From Allomesorhizobium sp043769475 (GTDB lineage Bacteria > Pseudomonadota > Alphaproteobacteria > Rhizobiales > Rhizobiaceae): a stretch of DNA of 64,000 nucleotides. Within the stretch, counting starts at the first letter, position 1; each line of letters begins with the position of its first letter. Below the pieces are notes generated by a model that was given only the letters and a program-made list of their open reading frames with translations, did no database searches and was not told the origin of the DNA. The translations under genes were made by a program, and so were the position numbers. Positions 46,400 through 55,849 of the stretch are shown here, piece after piece. The stretch spans positions 124,001-188,000 of the forward strand of contig NZ_CP171729.1 in assembly GCF_043769475.1 (NCBI RefSeq), given 5' to 3'.

Positions 46400-47303
46400 T
46401 CAACCAGCCAATCCGAGCAGCGTTGCATGGCGCAATGTCTCCTCGCCACGAAGGTGCCTGACGCGAACACGCATTCCAGGCGTGAACCATTCCACCTCCC
46501 CACCATGCTGCAGTTCGGGGATCGCGGGCTTGTCGGTTCGGTGCTCCTCCAGCTGTGTCCAGATCGCTTCCGCTTGGGGCCGCGGAGCGTGACCATGACC
46601 CGGCCGGCATACATCATTTGGCCATCCTGCTCTCTCGCGACCAGCAGGCTTCGGACGCCTCCCGGCGTGGTGTCGTAGCCAACGACAACGAACTCGCTCT
46701 CCAAGAACGTCTTCACCTTCAGCCAGGCCTTGGTGTAGCCGCTCCGGTACGGGCTGGTTTGCTTTTTCGAGACCATCCCCTCCAGGTCCATCCGCTCGAC
46801 AGCCGCGAAGAACTCCTTGCCTGACCCGCCATGCGCCTCACTGAATGGATCGGGTAGGATGGCAGGGGTGATCCGAGTAGATCCGAAAGAAGAGCTCTGC
46901 GTTCCTCGCAAGGCTTCGCTCGAAGGTCCTGCCCGTCCAGGCTCAACAGATCGAACGTGTAGAGGATCAGCCGCCCGCCAGCGCCGCTCTCGATGTCGGA
47001 TCGAAGAGCATTGAAGTCCGGACGGCCGTTCGCGTCTTGCACAATCATCTCGCCTTCAAGGTGGCAGTCGTGGCCGAGCTCGCGCGCCGCTTCGATGATA
47101 CGGTTGTACTTCTTGGTCCAATCCAATCCCCTGCGGGTGAACGCGCGGGCACTTTTGCCTGCAATGACGATCTGCGTTCGGTAGCCGTCGTATTTGATCT
47201 CGTGCAACCACTCCGGACCCTCCGGAGGTTTGTCGACCAGCGTCGCCATCATCGGCTCGACGAAACCACGTCCAGCCACTCCGGAACCTGCGTTGCGAAC
47301 CAA
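46400..47303 (-). pseudogene. ligD: ATP-dependent DNA ligase (LigD ligase part), two frameshifts
   Basis: The adenylation domain is clear: the lysine motif EIKYDGYRTQIVI, motif HLEGEMIVQD and ILYTFDLLSLDGQDLRA. A shift near 46893 moves the frame to FFAAVERMDLEGMVSKKQTS and AWLKVKTFLESEFVVVGYDT. A second shift near 46580 leads to the OB-fold end (AEAIWTQLEEHR, EVEWFTPGMRVRVRHLRGEE). The full sequence is present over 904 bp, so the gene died by point indels. It follows the LigD polymerase gene in the same direction. Confidence 0.8.
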
Positions 47304-47339
47304 GGGTCATCCTCCCAGCACGGCGCTGCTACCGGTCAG

Positions 47340-48128
47340 CTAGAGAAAGCTGTCAAGCTTGAAGGCGTCGGGTTCGACGCGGCCCGCAACATCGCTCCAG
47401 CTTACCGGCATGGATACCGGAAAACCCGGACGAGCCCGTGGCGAATACGCGCCCACGGCTGTCGTACCGCGCCCATTCCGCAAAAAGTCGATGAAGATAT
47501 GATCCTTTCGTTTCGCCGGCGCGGAGCTGACGATGTAGCGCTCGTCTCTGGCGGCAAAGGCATCCGCAATCAGCCTGGAGGCCTTTCGAGCGTCGTCGTG
47601 CGAAGTCGGCTCCCTGGGGGGGACCATGAGATGCAGGCCCTTTCCGCCTGAAGTCTTCGGCCAGCTTTCAAGTCCATGTCGCTGGAGGAAGTCCCTCAGG
47701 GCCAAAGCCGTTTCCGTGACGAAGGGCCATTCGATCCCATCGCCCGGATCAAGGTCAAACACGATCAGGTCGGCGGATTCGATATCGTCGATTTTCGCCT
47801 GCCATGGATGGAGTTCAACCACGCCGAGATCGACTAAGCCGAGCAGCCCGTCGAGGCTATCCACCCAAAGCCGCAGACCTTCGCCGCCCTCACGCTTCTC
47901 GATCCGCAGCGCGTGCACCGCATTGGGCAGCTCAGCAAAACCTCCGGTGTGGAAGAACGCGCGCCCACGAGCTGCGCGCACCAGCGTCAGTGGGCGACTA
48001 CCGAGATGCACAAGGGCCCGCCGGTGCGTCTTGCGCCAATACGCCTTCAATTGTTCCGATATTGGGATAACTGCACCAGGAAGGAACCGCTGGACGTCCG
48101 AAGCTGATACGAACGTTGCCTCAGGCAT
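47340..48128 (-). CDS. LigD polymerase/primase domain protein
   Basis: A 262-residue stand-alone PrimPol domain of the LigD family. The metal-binding block ADLIVFDLDPGDG is present, then SGGKGLHLMVP and RNGRGTTAVGAYSPRARPG. In bacterial non-homologous end joining this domain adds or fills nucleotides at DNA ends. It starts at an ATG directly after the stop of the DUF3606 gene and is followed by the broken ligase. No ku gene is in the window. This frame itself is intact. Confidence 0.85.
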   Translation of the reverse strand: MPEATFVSASDVQRFLPGAVIPISEQLKAYWRKTHRRALVHLGSRPLTLVRAARGRAFFHTGGFAELPNAVHALRIEKREGGEGLRLWVDSLDGLLGLVDLGVVELHPWQAKIDDIESADLIVFDLDPGDGIEWPFVTETALALRDFLQRHGLESWPKTSGGKGLHLMVPPREPTSHDDARKASRLIADAFAARDERYIVSSAPAKRKDHIFIDFLRNGRGTTAVGAYSPRARPGFPVSMPVSWSDVAGRVEPDAFKLDSFL

Positions 48129-48308
48129 TCAGCGGCTCAGCTTTCGCGCTTCCCGCTCCAGCATCCCGCGATCGTTGCCGTGGCGCTCGATCAGGCGCTT
48201 CGTCTGCGCCAGTGAAATGTTGTCAGCGAATTCCCGAACCTCGTAATCCTGGTTAGTGGCCACCCGGGCACGGTCCTGTTTTGCAGTCTTCGACTTGTCG
48301 TCTGCCAT
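48129..48308 (-). CDS. DUF3606 small protein (59 aa)
   Basis: The frame from the ATG at 48308 reads MADDKSKTAKQDRARVATNQ, then DYEVREFADNISLAQTKRLI and ERHGNDRGMLEREARKLSR. The MADDKSKxxxQDRxR start and DYEVR-W/F centre are those of DUF3606 proteins, often found near DNA-repair genes in rhizobia. The TGA stop abuts the ATG of the LigD polymerase gene, so they form an operon. Confidence 0.8.
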   Translation of the reverse strand: MADDKSKTAKQDRARVATNQDYEVREFADNISLAQTKRLIERHGNDRGMLEREARKLSR

Positions 48309-48514
48309 CGAGCTCTCCCGATCAGGTGGAGAGTAGATCGACGGAAGAACGTACCGTTACTTCCGGCAATCTGCCGCTTTGCCTGTTGCCAACAACAGGA
48401 ACGAAGCTCATATCAACAGCTTCTAATGTGATAGGTTCCACAGCCAGACCAACCGGGAGGCATCCGTTCCTGCGACCCTGAGAACCGACTGCAGGATCCA
48501 TCGGAGCGAGTGCT

Positions 48515-48695
48515 GAAACCGATCCGCATCCGACAAAGCCAGCACTTGAACAATCGTGTATCGAGCAGGATCATCGGCGCATCAAGCGTCGCCCCAGGCC
48601 ATGCTCAGCCGCAAGTCGCAGGCGACCGCGGCCGGTATCCTTGCCGCGATCGAGATGGGTCCACATCATGCGCAAACGAAGGTGGGGTATGCTGA
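48515..48695 (+). pseudogene. IS6-family transposase C-terminal remnant
   Basis: In two plus-strand frames the sequence gives IRQSQHLNNR, then EQDHRRIKRRPRP, then SQATAAGILAAIEMVHIMRK, the end of an IS6-type transposase. The rest of the element is missing. Confidence 0.5.
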
Positions 48696-48849
48696 CAATG
48701 CAACTCGTCGACCGTTCGCCATCGTCGCTGTGTAACCGGGCAAGGCGAAGACGTCATCCACGCTCTGCGCCAAGTTTTGCGGCGGAACCCGCTGCGCTTC
48801 TCCTGCGTTGGATGCCTCCCCACAGTCGTGCTGTGTCTGGCGCAACCAG

Positions 48850-49260
48850 TCAGAATTTTTCTTTGTCGAAGCTACGGCGCGCCTCGACCACTCTGGCGTG
48901 GTTGTCTTCGGCCCACTGGAACAGGTGCTCCATGGCCGCATGGATCGAGCGCCCTGAGTCGGTCAATGAATATTCGACGCTCGGCGGCGTCGTTGGGAAA
49001 ACGTCGCGATGGACGTAACCGTCGCGCTGCAGGTCGCGGAGAGTCTGCGTCAGCATGCGTTGCGAGATATCCGGAACGAGCCGCCGTAGTTCGCCGAACC
49101 TGTAGGGTTGCTCTGCTAGGGCCATGAGCAGCAGCCCGCTCCATTTGCCCGACACGTTCTGCACCACGTCGCGGATCGGGCAGTTGGCTATGCCGCCACT
49201 CATCACGTCGGCGCGGTAGATCTCGATCTTCTGGCGGGTCGAGGCGGTGCGGGCATTCAT
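48850..49260 (-). CDS. HxlR-family transcriptional regulator
   Basis: A 136-residue winged-helix protein. The ATG at 49260 is preferred. It shows CPIRDVVQNVSGKWSGLLLM (the conserved early Cys and GKW), the recognition helix PDISQRMLTQTLRDLQRDGY, and wing residues VEYSLTDSGRSI. The cysteine suggests redox or electrophile sensing, as in YodB/HypR relatives. A truncated oxidoreductase gene starts divergently at 49394, the normal target arrangement for this type. Confidence 0.88.
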   Translation of the reverse strand: MNARTASTRQKIEIYRADVMSGGIANCPIRDVVQNVSGKWSGLLLMALAEQPYRFGELRRLVPDISQRMLTQTLRDLQRDGYVHRDVFPTTPPSVEYSLTDSGRSIHAAMEHLFQWAEDNHARVVEARRSFDKEKF

Positions 49261-49393
49261 CGAGCTCTCCCGGACGGCGTGGTGCAGGCAAGTACCTGAT
49301 TTGAAACTGCCTTCTTTACAAGGCGCCATCCACGTACATCAAGTGCCGGTCTCCCAAAGAGAGCACTTGTCGAAATGGTTGGGAGCCAGCAAC

Positions 49394-49515
49394 ATGTCTG
49401 ATACATCTTCGTTACCGGCGCCTCCGGCCAGCTTGGCCGCGCCGCGCTGCCAAGGGGTGATCCCGCCCGCTCACCTGAGCTATCTGCTCGATCACGAATG
49501 TTGATGCCCCGTTCG
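49394..49515 (+). pseudogene. NmrA/quinone-oxidoreductase-type gene, 5' fragment
   Basis: After ATGTCTGATACA, a shifted frame reads IFVTGASGQLGRAAL, the NAD(P)-binding start of NmrA-like quinone oxidoreductases. The frame then breaks and the rest of the gene is gone. It is divergent from the HxlR gene, which probably once regulated it. Confidence 0.55.
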
Positions 49516-49628
49516 TGATGCTGAATGGGTCTCAGAGCGCGTGCCAGCTAGTGTGGTTGCGAAGGTCGCGGACCGCGGTTGGTCAGCAAGGGGCATTTTG
49601 GAACAGGTAGGCTCCGGTAAGCCCCGGC

Positions 49629-50366
49629 TCAAATCATCGCCATGCCGCCATTCACGTGAATTGTCTGGCCAGTGACATAGGCAGCTTCATTGGAAGCGAG
49701 GTAGGCGACCGCGGAAGCGACTTCGTCGCTGGTGCCCATGCGCCGTGTCGGGATCGCCGCCATGATAGCCTCTTTCTGCTTGTCATTGAGCTTGTCGGTC
49801 ATAGCCGATTCAATGAAGCCTGGAGCGACGCAATTGACGGTGATGTTGCGGGTGGCGATCTCCTGCGCCAGCGACTTGGAAAACCCGATCATGCCAGCCT
49901 TGGAGGCTGAGTAGTTCGTCTGGCCAGCATTGCCGGTGACGCCTGAGACCGAAGTGATATTGATGATGCGGCCGTGCCGGCGCCGCATCATCGGATGGGT
50001 GAGTTCGCGGGTCAGCCGGAACACGGCAGTGAGGTTGACCTCCAACAGACTGTCCCAATCGAGATCAGCCATGCGCACGAACAGCCCGTCCTTGGTAATG
50101 CCGGCATTGTTGACCAGGATGTCGACGCCTTCGAGCTCAGCCTCTGCCTTCTGGCCGAGGGCCTTGACCTCGTCACGATTGGAAAGGTTGGCCGGAAACA
50201 GCTTGACTCGGTCGCCGAGCTGGGCGGCCAGGGCCTCCAGCTTCTCGACGCGCGTGCCATGCAGGCCGACGATGGCGCCTTGCGCGTGCAGCACCCTGGC
50301 GATCTTCTCGCCGATGCCTCCCGATGCGCCAGTCACGAGCGCCTTGCGGCCAGTTAATTCGAACAT
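49629..50366 (-). CDS. nodG: NodG, 3-oxoacyl-ACP reductase (FabG-like)
   Basis: A 245-residue short-chain dehydrogenase. It has the NADP-binding motif TGASGGIG (residues 12-19), NNAG (86-89), and the Ser139-Tyr152-Lys156 catalytic set (INITSV, NYSASK). Length and position at the end of a nodA-F-E operon identify NodG, which reduces the 3-keto group made by NodE on NodF. It is separated from nodE by 327 bp of unrelated remnant sequence, so it may be less well coupled than usual. No disruption is seen. Confidence 0.88.
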   Translation of the reverse strand: MFELTGRKALVTGASGGIGEKIARVLHAQGAIVGLHGTRVEKLEALAAQLGDRVKLFPANLSNRDEVKALGQKAEAELEGVDILVNNAGITKDGLFVRMADLDWDSLLEVNLTAVFRLTRELTHPMMRRRHGRIINITSVSGVTGNAGQTNYSASKAGMIGFSKSLAQEIATRNITVNCVAPGFIESAMTDKLNDKQKEAIMAAIPTRRMGTSDEVASAVAYLASNEAAYVTGQTIHVNGGMAMI

Positions 50367-50693
50367 TTCCTATCCTCTTCTCAAATCGTGCAGGCCGGTC
50401 AATTCGGTTGCCTTAAAGCACTGCCGCGCCAGAAGTCTCGGTTGCGCGGTAGCTTCCTCGCCGCGACTGATGCGCGCCAAGACCTTGGCTGCGACGTCAT
50501 CCTCTGTGTAGCCAAAACCGCTCGATGAATTGCGCAGCCAGTGGCCCTTGCTGCGGTCGGTCTCGGCCTAAGTACTACATAGGATATGCAGCCTTCAGCC
50601 TACCTCAGCAAGGAGGCGGTCACTGACCGATGGAGTGATCCGGCTAGCATCTGGATACGGGAGGGTGACGGCAGGACGCATCTCGCAAGGCTT
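50367..50693 (-). other. Remnant sequence between nodE and nodG
   Basis: A minus-strand frame without a start reads ETDRSKGHWLRNSSSGFGYT, EDDVAAKVLARISRGEEATA and stops just before nodG. It is not recognised. A 20-bp sequence near 50590 (CCTTCAGCCTACCTCAGCAA) recurs at 41282. This spacer may mark a past insertion in the operon. Confidence 0.35.
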
Positions 50694-51902
50694 CTACACC
50701 TGTTTGAATGCCAGAACTGCGTTCAGGCCGCCCATGGCAAAGGCGTTGCTCATGGCCACGCGCACCTTGCGCTCGCGCGCAACATTGGGGGTGACGTCGA
50801 GATCGCAAAGGGGGTCTGGCTCGCGATAATTGGCGGTCGGCGGCACAACACCCTCTTGGATCGCCATCACACAGGCAATCATTTCAAGCGCACTCGCTCC
50901 ACCGAGGCAATGCCCGTGGGTAGACTTGGTGGAAGAGACGGACAGCGAATTAGCATGGTCCCCGAAGACACGCCTGATCGCCGCCGTTTCGACTTCATCG
51001 TTGGCCTTGGTGCCGGTGCCATGCGCGTTTAGGTACTCCACATCCTCGGCATTCAACCCGGCATCGGCAAGGCAGGCGCGCATCGCCGCCTCCGGCCCCT
51101 CGACAGTCGGCGCGGCGATGTGGAAGGCATCGGCGGAAAGGCCGACGCCGGCGATCTCGGCAAGAATCGTGGCGCCGCGCGCCGTGGCATGCTCATAGCT
51201 TTCCAGCACGGCCATGCCCGCACCCTCGCCCAGCACCACGCCCCTCCTGTCGGCGGAGAAGGGCCGGCAAGTATCCGGAGCGAGTACGCGCATTGCTTCC
51301 CATGACTTCACCACGATAAATACGAATGGCGCGTCGCTGCCTCCGGCAAGCATCACGTCGGCCCGGCCAGACCTGATCTGGTCGACGGCCGAGGCGATCG
51401 CATGGTTGGCCGAGGCGCAGGCGGAGGTGGCGGCGAAGACCGGCCCGCGCAGGCCGAGGCTCATGCTGACTTGGCAGGCAGCTGCGCTCGGCATCGCCTT
51501 TACGCCAGTCAAGAGATCAATGCGGGTCGCGCCGCCCAAAAGGAGGGCGCGGTAGGCTTTTTCGGTCGCGTCCCAGCCACCGAAGCCGACGCCCACTGTC
51601 GCGCCGAAGCGATGGGCATTTCCTTCATAGCAGGAAAGTCCGGCCTGTCGCATGGCTTCGTGCGCCGCAAGCACGGCAAGCAGGCTGCAGCGGGCCATGG
51701 AGACGAGTTGCCTGCGGTCAATGTCGTGCTCAGGCAGCGCCTTGATCTCGGCGCCAATCGTGCCCTTCAGCTCATGAAGCTCTGCGTTGACAATCGGGCC
51801 GATGGCGGAGCGGCCTTCACGCATCCCTGTCCAAATGGAGGCGGCGTCGGTGCCTAGTCCGCACAGCCCGCCTACTCCGGTGATGACGACGCGCCTGTCC
51901 AT
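50694..51902 (-). CDS. nodE: NodE, beta-ketoacyl synthase for the Nod-factor acyl chain
   Basis: A 402-residue KAS-type enzyme. The active-site Cys162 lies in ATSACASANHAI, His294 in NAHGTGTKAND, and Lys326 with His331 in KSTHGHCLGG. NodE extends fatty acids on NodF and sets chain length and unsaturation, a main determinant of host range. Its ATG directly follows the nodF stop (TGA-ATG), so the two are coupled. The gene is complete and typical in length. Confidence 0.95.
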   Translation of the reverse strand: MDRRVVITGVGGLCGLGTDAASIWTGMREGRSAIGPIVNAELHELKGTIGAEIKALPEHDIDRRQLVSMARCSLLAVLAAHEAMRQAGLSCYEGNAHRFGATVGVGFGGWDATEKAYRALLLGGATRIDLLTGVKAMPSAAACQVSMSLGLRGPVFAATSACASANHAIASAVDQIRSGRADVMLAGGSDAPFVFIVVKSWEAMRVLAPDTCRPFSADRRGVVLGEGAGMAVLESYEHATARGATILAEIAGVGLSADAFHIAAPTVEGPEAAMRACLADAGLNAEDVEYLNAHGTGTKANDEVETAAIRRVFGDHANSLSVSSTKSTHGHCLGGASALEMIACVMAIQEGVVPPTANYREPDPLCDLDVTPNVARERKVRVAMSNAFAMGGLNAVLAFKQV

Positions 51903-52184
51903 TCAAGCCACCTTAGCAAGCAAGCCGCGCATGGCTTCCACCATGCCGCCGACATTCTGGACACCCGACCACGCCTCGGCCGTGTTCATTTCGATCTTAA
52001 TGTCGTAGGCTTGCTCCAAGTCCCAGAGCACGTCCGCTAACCCCAGTGAATCGATGCCGAGCTCGGTCATTTCCGTCTCAGTCGTTATTTCGCCGACCAT
52101 GGATGCAGTCGTGCCCTCGCCGCTCTCCGCTTCGATGCGTTTCTTGATTATGGCAATGATTTCCGTTGTGAGTTGATCAGCCAT
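51903..52184 (-). CDS. nodF: NodF, specialised acyl carrier protein
   Basis: A 93-residue acidic protein, starting MADQLTTEIIAIIKKRIEAE. The phosphopantetheine attachment site is Ser46 in ELGIDSLGLADVLW. NodF carries the growing unsaturated fatty acid for NodE. The start at 52184 is supported by an AAGGAA-type ribosome site upstream. It lies 232 bp after nodA on the same strand, with no second nod box seen between, so it is probably transcribed from the nodA promoter. Confidence 0.95.
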   Translation of the reverse strand: MADQLTTEIIAIIKKRIEAESGEGTTASMVGEITTETEMTELGIDSLGLADVLWDLEQAYDIKIEMNTAEAWSGVQNVGGMVEAMRGLLAKVA

Positions 52185-52416
52185 TGTGTTCCTTTCCATT
52201 TCAGTTTGTTTTGACGTGGAACGCGGCTCGACTCCTGAGACGGGCCGCGTGGCGAAAATAGCCATTAAGCTTGTGCAACCGACAAAGCCCAATGCTCATA
52301 AGAGCCGGGTGAGTTCCGGCGGGTCTGCGGCGTAGGCGCCGGTGACGCAGAAGGTCCTGGGAAAAATGGATTGGAACCGTCGTCAAGGTCAGCGTCAGCG
52401 CACCACTTGGCCCGCT

Positions 52417-53007
52417 TCATAGTTCCGGACCGTTTCGGTCGATCAGGGTGCCAGACGGCCACTCGTCCATTGAGCGTCCAATTGGCGAAACCAAGAGGAG
52501 CACGTCCTCCAGGCGCGTGGGCGGCAGGTCGGGATGCACATCTGGGAGGGTCGACCGTACGCGAACGCCCGACACAACGGTCGCCAGACCGCCTCGGCAG
52601 AGCCTCTCAACATGGTTGCGCATCGCGTGCCGAACCGTGCCGAAAGCGAATGGAACCCCAAGCTGCGGCAGCACTGGAAACACAACGCTCAGTGAAAAGC
52701 TGATTCCGAATCCCTCAAGATCCGGACGGACCCCGTACAACCCCAGTTCAGCCACCAATAGATCGACCTCGCCAACTTTGATGAAGCGGCGCAGTATGCC
52801 CATATGAGCGGCTACGCCGTGCGCGTCGTAGCCGATTGCGCGGAATTCCGGTCTCGCACCGGCCCAACTGCGGCCGCCTTCGAATGGCTTTGTATGGAAG
52901 GCCCCAGTCCGTCCATAGCTCTTTCGGAAGAAGTCGGAGAGTTCGGCATGGTCGGCCAGTTGCAAATCATTTTCCCAGCACAGCCGCCACCGTATGTCAG
53001 AGCGCAT
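52417..53007 (-). CDS. nodA: NodA, Nod-factor N-acyltransferase
   Basis: A 196-residue protein, the standard NodA length, beginning MRSDIRWRLCWENDLQLADH and containing FRAIGYDAHGVAAHMGILRR and LGLYGVRPDLEGFGISFSL. NodA moves the acyl chain onto the de-N-acetylated end of the chitin oligomer made by NodC and NodB. nodB and nodC are not next to it, unlike in Sinorhizobium. A nod box lies about 270 bp upstream on the same strand. The gene is intact. Confidence 0.96.
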   Translation of the reverse strand: MRSDIRWRLCWENDLQLADHAELSDFFRKSYGRTGAFHTKPFEGGRSWAGARPEFRAIGYDAHGVAAHMGILRRFIKVGEVDLLVAELGLYGVRPDLEGFGISFSLSVVFPVLPQLGVPFAFGTVRHAMRNHVERLCRGGLATVVSGVRVRSTLPDVHPDLPPTRLEDVLLLVSPIGRSMDEWPSGTLIDRNGPEL

Positions 53008-53276
53008 GGAAAGACCTCGTCATTATTGCTGTTTCTTGAAGTAAGCGTCTATGCAGGAAGAGCTTGTCACATCGAGCCGACGCGACGTAGCTTGCGCGGC
53101 ACCACCGAAGAACCCAGCCGCAATGGACATGCGGCTTGGTTCACGTTCGCAGTACAGCGGAAGGCGTGCACCAGAACATGCTCCGCGGAGCCGAAAGTGC
53201 TCCTCGGAGCTAACGCAAACATCGACAACTTCCTTTGAGGATTTATTTGACTTGTTCCTATGCGACGTTCTGCAAA

Positions 53277-53325
53277 ACCGGTAAAATCGATTGTTTCGAT
53301 CAGACGCATCCACGCTTTGGATAGC
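53277..53325 (-). promoter_or_regulatory. nod box driving nodA-F-E-G
   Basis: On the minus strand the sequence starts ATCCAAAGCGTGGATGCGTC at about 53323 and continues with TGATCGAAACAATCGATTTT and ACCGGTT. It carries the conserved ATC-N9-GAT block and the ATCGAAACAATCGATTTTAC core of rhizobial nod boxes. NodD with a plant flavonoid is the expected activator. Confidence 0.92.
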
Positions 53326-55003
53326 TGAAGGCATGCGATCGAAATGGCTTGACTTGTATCCCAACCGAGCTTCAACAGGCTCGCGCTTTACAAGAAGAAA
53401 AGGCGCTGACTGTACCGAGCTCCAACCGTCATCGGGCTACGCAGGGACCCGTAGAACGGGAAGATGAGCGCCTTCGGCCGGAGCAGCAGGCACGTTATCA
53501 GACATGGTGTGAAGCAGACCGAATAGCTCGCGAACAGCTCCTGTAGGGCGCTAACTGCAAGTGGACGCAGCTGCAGAAATCCATATTGGTATTGCCGCGA
53601 GCGGCAGGACCATCCTCTTTCGCCAAACATTTAGAAGATGTGGGAACCGAATCGCGCTGTCGAGCTCGGAGGAGGACGAGGAGCTTTGTTCGGGAAATAT
53701 CAAACGACGCGGGGACGCAACCAAAGTAGTTTCGCAAATGGCTCATCTTCGGCGGCATGTCAGCGTGAAGTTGTAATTGCATGCTCGCTCGCGGTCATCG
53801 AGTGCTTCTGCGCGCTCTGAACGATCCCATAATCACAGTCTCTTTCAGCATGGCAGACGCACTGCCTTAACCGAACAACCTAAACCCAACCCGTGAGTGT
53901 AAGCAGCCCTACAGGCGAGGACGGACTTGCTGGCGCGGCGGCCAGCAGACAGCAGGCTGCATGGGACAGACGATGAGTCCATAGGACGAAATCTCGACCT
54001 GAGAAGGCCGTGTGGCTCAATGCATGATGCCGAATGATTTGGACTTGCCCGAGAGCAAGTTCGGGCGATCCTACATGGTCCTCACGCGCGGTAGCGCCCT
54101 CGGCCCGTGCAGCGGGATCAACATTGCGGGTGTTCCCCATCCTGCGGCCATCTGTATCAGTGCGCCTCGATCCTTGCGTCGGCCACGGTTCGCGTTGTCG
54201 CCACCGAATCGCAAGATCCAGCTAAGCAAGCCGCCATCAGCGTTAATCCAATACGTCCAGTCACGTTTGCGAAGCGCGCGTCGGAATTGGTGATCCTATG
54301 ACTCTATGTCGCCACAATTTAGCCGCGCCGCTGTCACGATGTCCGACGAGATAACCGGCGTTGCCTGAGACGGTTCGGTCCGGCACCGGCTCGTATGCCC
54401 AAGCCCCCGCCTCCCGCCCACGGGTCAGCGTCGGATCGAACCAACCTCGCTTTTTCCTTGGAAAAATTGGGTGCGACGACGCCAAACCTAAATGATCGGT
54501 AGCAGAGGCAAGCGACGCCGGTTTGTTATTGGCTAATGCATAACCCCGAAACGATCCATGCCGTAATCGATGAATGCGGCCGGTGAGGGGACGCAAAGGT
54601 GACGGCCCGAGAAGGCGAATGTTGTCGGCGCGGAGCGACATCGTGCGTCGCGATGTTTCGATACAGCAGGCTGTAGATGCGCTTCAGATGATCAACGTTT
54701 ATTGGGCGCCTCTCCCGGTTCCTCCGGGCTTGGTGCGAAACGCGTGGTGGGTCAGGGAACTTGTCGCTGCCTCGTCCTGCGGGGGAAGCGCCCTGAGTGA
54801 AGCGCGACCATGTCGGTCGTGTCCTGCACGGCGTAGCTTGCATTCTCATGTGAACCGGTGAGTTTCAGGTATCCGTCGCCAGCACGCGCCGCTTGCTCCC
54901 GGGCGGTCTCGTCCATATAGCTCGGAGCAACGGAGGAAGCGCCAGACGTTCAACCGTCGTCAGCGCGACTTCCTGCCCATGTCGTATCCAACAAGGAGAA
55001 ACT
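53326..55003. other. Gene-poor region between nod box and the syrB-like gene
   Basis: About 1.7 kb with only short frames. One plus-strand frame (53349-53546) ends REDERLRPEQQARYQTWCEA and may be the tail of a relaxase-like protein; this is a guess. Another near 54170-54300 (SVRVVATESQDPAKQAAI) is not recognised. No nodD is present. Confidence 0.35.
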
Positions 55004-55699
55004 ATGAAGCGGCAGACCCGACCGTTCACTGTGGAGGTCAAACAGAAACGCAGTTATCAAAAACGGGGTCGTTCCCTCTGGAGCGATGTCGATCTCTCCG
55101 CAGCAATGGCCGAGACTACGAGGGAGCTCAAGGAGATGGAGCTGCCAAATCGTCGGCTTACCGACTCTAATGTCGTGACCCTTGATGAGGAACACATGCA
55201 CAAACCGCAAGCGGATCATCTCATGGCAGATCCCCAGGGAGCTGAATCAGTAGCAACTGCAAGCGAACCGACAGCCAAAGGGGAGAGGCCTGGCACGAAG
55301 AAGAAAGCGCCACGATCGTGGAACACAAAGGCTGAGCCTAGGCCGCCTGCTCGGAAGAATGGCGCCAGCACGGCGTCCAAGGCGGAGGAACCACCAGCAG
55401 CGGCCGTGCGGACCGGCCGGAGGCGGAGGATCTACTCTGAAAGGGATCGCGCCCAGAAGCTCGCTCAGATCGAGAAATCCATCAGTGGCGGCGCACCGGT
55501 CAAAAGCGTGGTAAAGCAGGCCAGCATATCGGAACAGACCTATTATCACTGGAAGAAGATCGCTGCGCCTGCATCACAAAGTGACGATCTGAAGGATCTG
55601 GTTGCGCTCGAGGAAGAAAACAAGCGACTGAAGAGCCTGCTCGCGGAACGTCTGCGCAAGGAGAACGCGGAATTAAAGAAGAAGTTGGGGCTGCAATAG
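55004..55699 (+). CDS. SyrB-like symbiotic regulator
   Basis: A 231-residue protein from the ATG at 55004 (AAGGAGA site upstream). The first half is basic and low in complexity. The second half matches SyrB: RRRRIYSERDRAQKLAQIEK, ISGGAPVKSVVKQASISEQT, YYHWKK, and a C-terminal coiled coil ending ERLRKENAELKKKLGLQ. The helix-turn-helix also resembles IS3 OrfA proteins, from which SyrB-type regulators may derive. In Sinorhizobium meliloti SyrB lowers syrM expression. Here it lies about 1 kb from the type III operon. The N-terminal part is longer than in the classical protein. Confidence 0.75.
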   Translation: MKRQTRPFTVEVKQKRSYQKRGRSLWSDVDLSAAMAETTRELKEMELPNRRLTDSNVVTLDEEHMHKPQADHLMADPQGAESVATASEPTAKGERPGTKKKAPRSWNTKAEPRPPARKNGASTASKAEEPPAAAVRTGRRRRIYSERDRAQKLAQIEKSISGGAPVKSVVKQASISEQTYYHWKKIAAPASQSDDLKDLVALEEENKRLKSLLAERLRKENAELKKKLGLQ

Positions 55700-55849
55700 C
55701 GTTTCAAGAGTCCGCTGAATAGCAGATCGGAGCGGCGGCATATCTGGCCGCGCGCAACCGACCGTCGGCCTCCTGTGGAGAGTCGATTCGAGCGCATTCT
55801 CACGTTGCCTTGCATCGAGACCAACCAGCTTCTGTGCTAATCGAGCTTT

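Noticed and set aside
53326..55003. nodD expected divergent from nodA
   Set aside because: No LysR-type frame is present in the region upstream of the nod box, so nodD must lie elsewhere.
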